Shown piece by piece: positions 6,125-6,165 of a stretch of 6,165 nt of DNA. The stretch comes from Methanobrevibacter_A sp964547125 (GTDB lineage: Archaea; Methanobacteriota; Methanobacteria; Methanobacteriales; Methanobacteriaceae), in the NCBI GenBank assembly GCA_964547125.1, contig CAZJLS010000085.1, forward strand, positions 1-6,165, written 5' to 3'. The position numbers and the translations under genes are program-made. Below the pieces are notes generated by a model that was not told the DNA's origin, ran no database searches, and worked only from the letters and a program-made list of their open reading frames with translations. How positions within the stretch are numbered: the stretch's first letter is position 1; each line of letters opens with the position of its first letter.

Positions 6125-6165
6125 ATTGGAGAAGGAAATGACAAACCATTCCAGAATTCTTGCCT
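6125..6165. mobile_element. Start of a ruminant Bov-tA/BovB-type repeat, cut by window end
   Basis: The last 40 bases closely match the well-known ruminant repeat core beginning CTGGAGAAGGAAATGGCAAC and ending in CCAGTATTCTTGCCT. Against the consensus as I remember it, 35 of 40 bases agree; the differences are at positions 1, 16, 20, 24 and 30 of the 40. Read on the other strand, it encodes the RQEFWNGLSFPSP and ARILEWFVISFSN peptides familiar from repeat-derived bovine translations (RQEYWSGLPFPSP, ARILEWVAISFS). The rest of the element would lie beyond the window. Its presence points to cattle, sheep, goat or another bovid or deer as the DNA source for this end. Confidence 0.85.

Noticed and set aside
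1..6165. CRISPR arrays, tRNA or rRNA genes, and prokaryotic insertion sequences
   Set aside because: I found no regularly spaced repeats, no cloverleaf-like sequence with CCA-end or T-loop features, and no transposase motifs or matched terminal inverted repeats.

Overview
Most of this window (about 1-5305) reads as AT-rich prokaryotic DNA, best matching a Methanobacteriales archaeon such as Methanosphaera or Methanobrevibacter. The grounds are very low GC, heavy ATA/AGA/TTA codon use, TATA-like upstream boxes and a dense cluster of surface-glycan glycosyltransferases. The genus is inferred; no rRNA or marker gene is present. The last ~300 bases look different: a diverged mammalian L1-like stretch, then 40 bases closely resembling the ruminant Bov-tA/BovB repeat core. 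The simplest reading is a scaffold from a rumen or ruminant gut metagenome in which a methanogen contig is joined to host DNA.

Layout. Three genes run leftward as a probable operon. First is a DUF616/TOD1-type putative glycosyltransferase (4147-3125). Fourteen bases later comes a family-2 glycosyltransferase (3110-1679), split by a 100-N assembly gap. Five bases later comes a large family-4 glycosyltransferase (1673 to beyond base 1), whose last visible residues look like the start of a further family-2 domain. The second and third proteins share an N-terminal repeated module with Phe-Asp, Tyr-Pro, His-Tyr and Gly landmarks. A very AT-rich 123-base divergent promoter region separates this operon from a rightward family-2 glycosyltransferase (4271-5305). 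Positions 5306 to about 5860 hold no convincing gene and probably contain the microbe/host junction.

The four genes together look like part of a locus that assembles and decorates a cell-surface polysaccharide or glycoprotein glycan. Several transferases would add successive sugars. No polymerase, flippase, ABC exporter or sugar-nucleotide synthesis gene is visible, so the product cannot be named.

The most notable archaeal signal is an abrupt codon-usage switch inside the family-4 gene, near base 950-1010. Upstream of it the gene uses T-ending codons (GGT, CCT, AAT). Downstream it uses almost only A/C-ending codons (GGA, CCA, AAC), the same style as the separate gene at 4271-5305. This points to a mosaic gene made by recombination. 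The most important practical signal is the host-derived right end.
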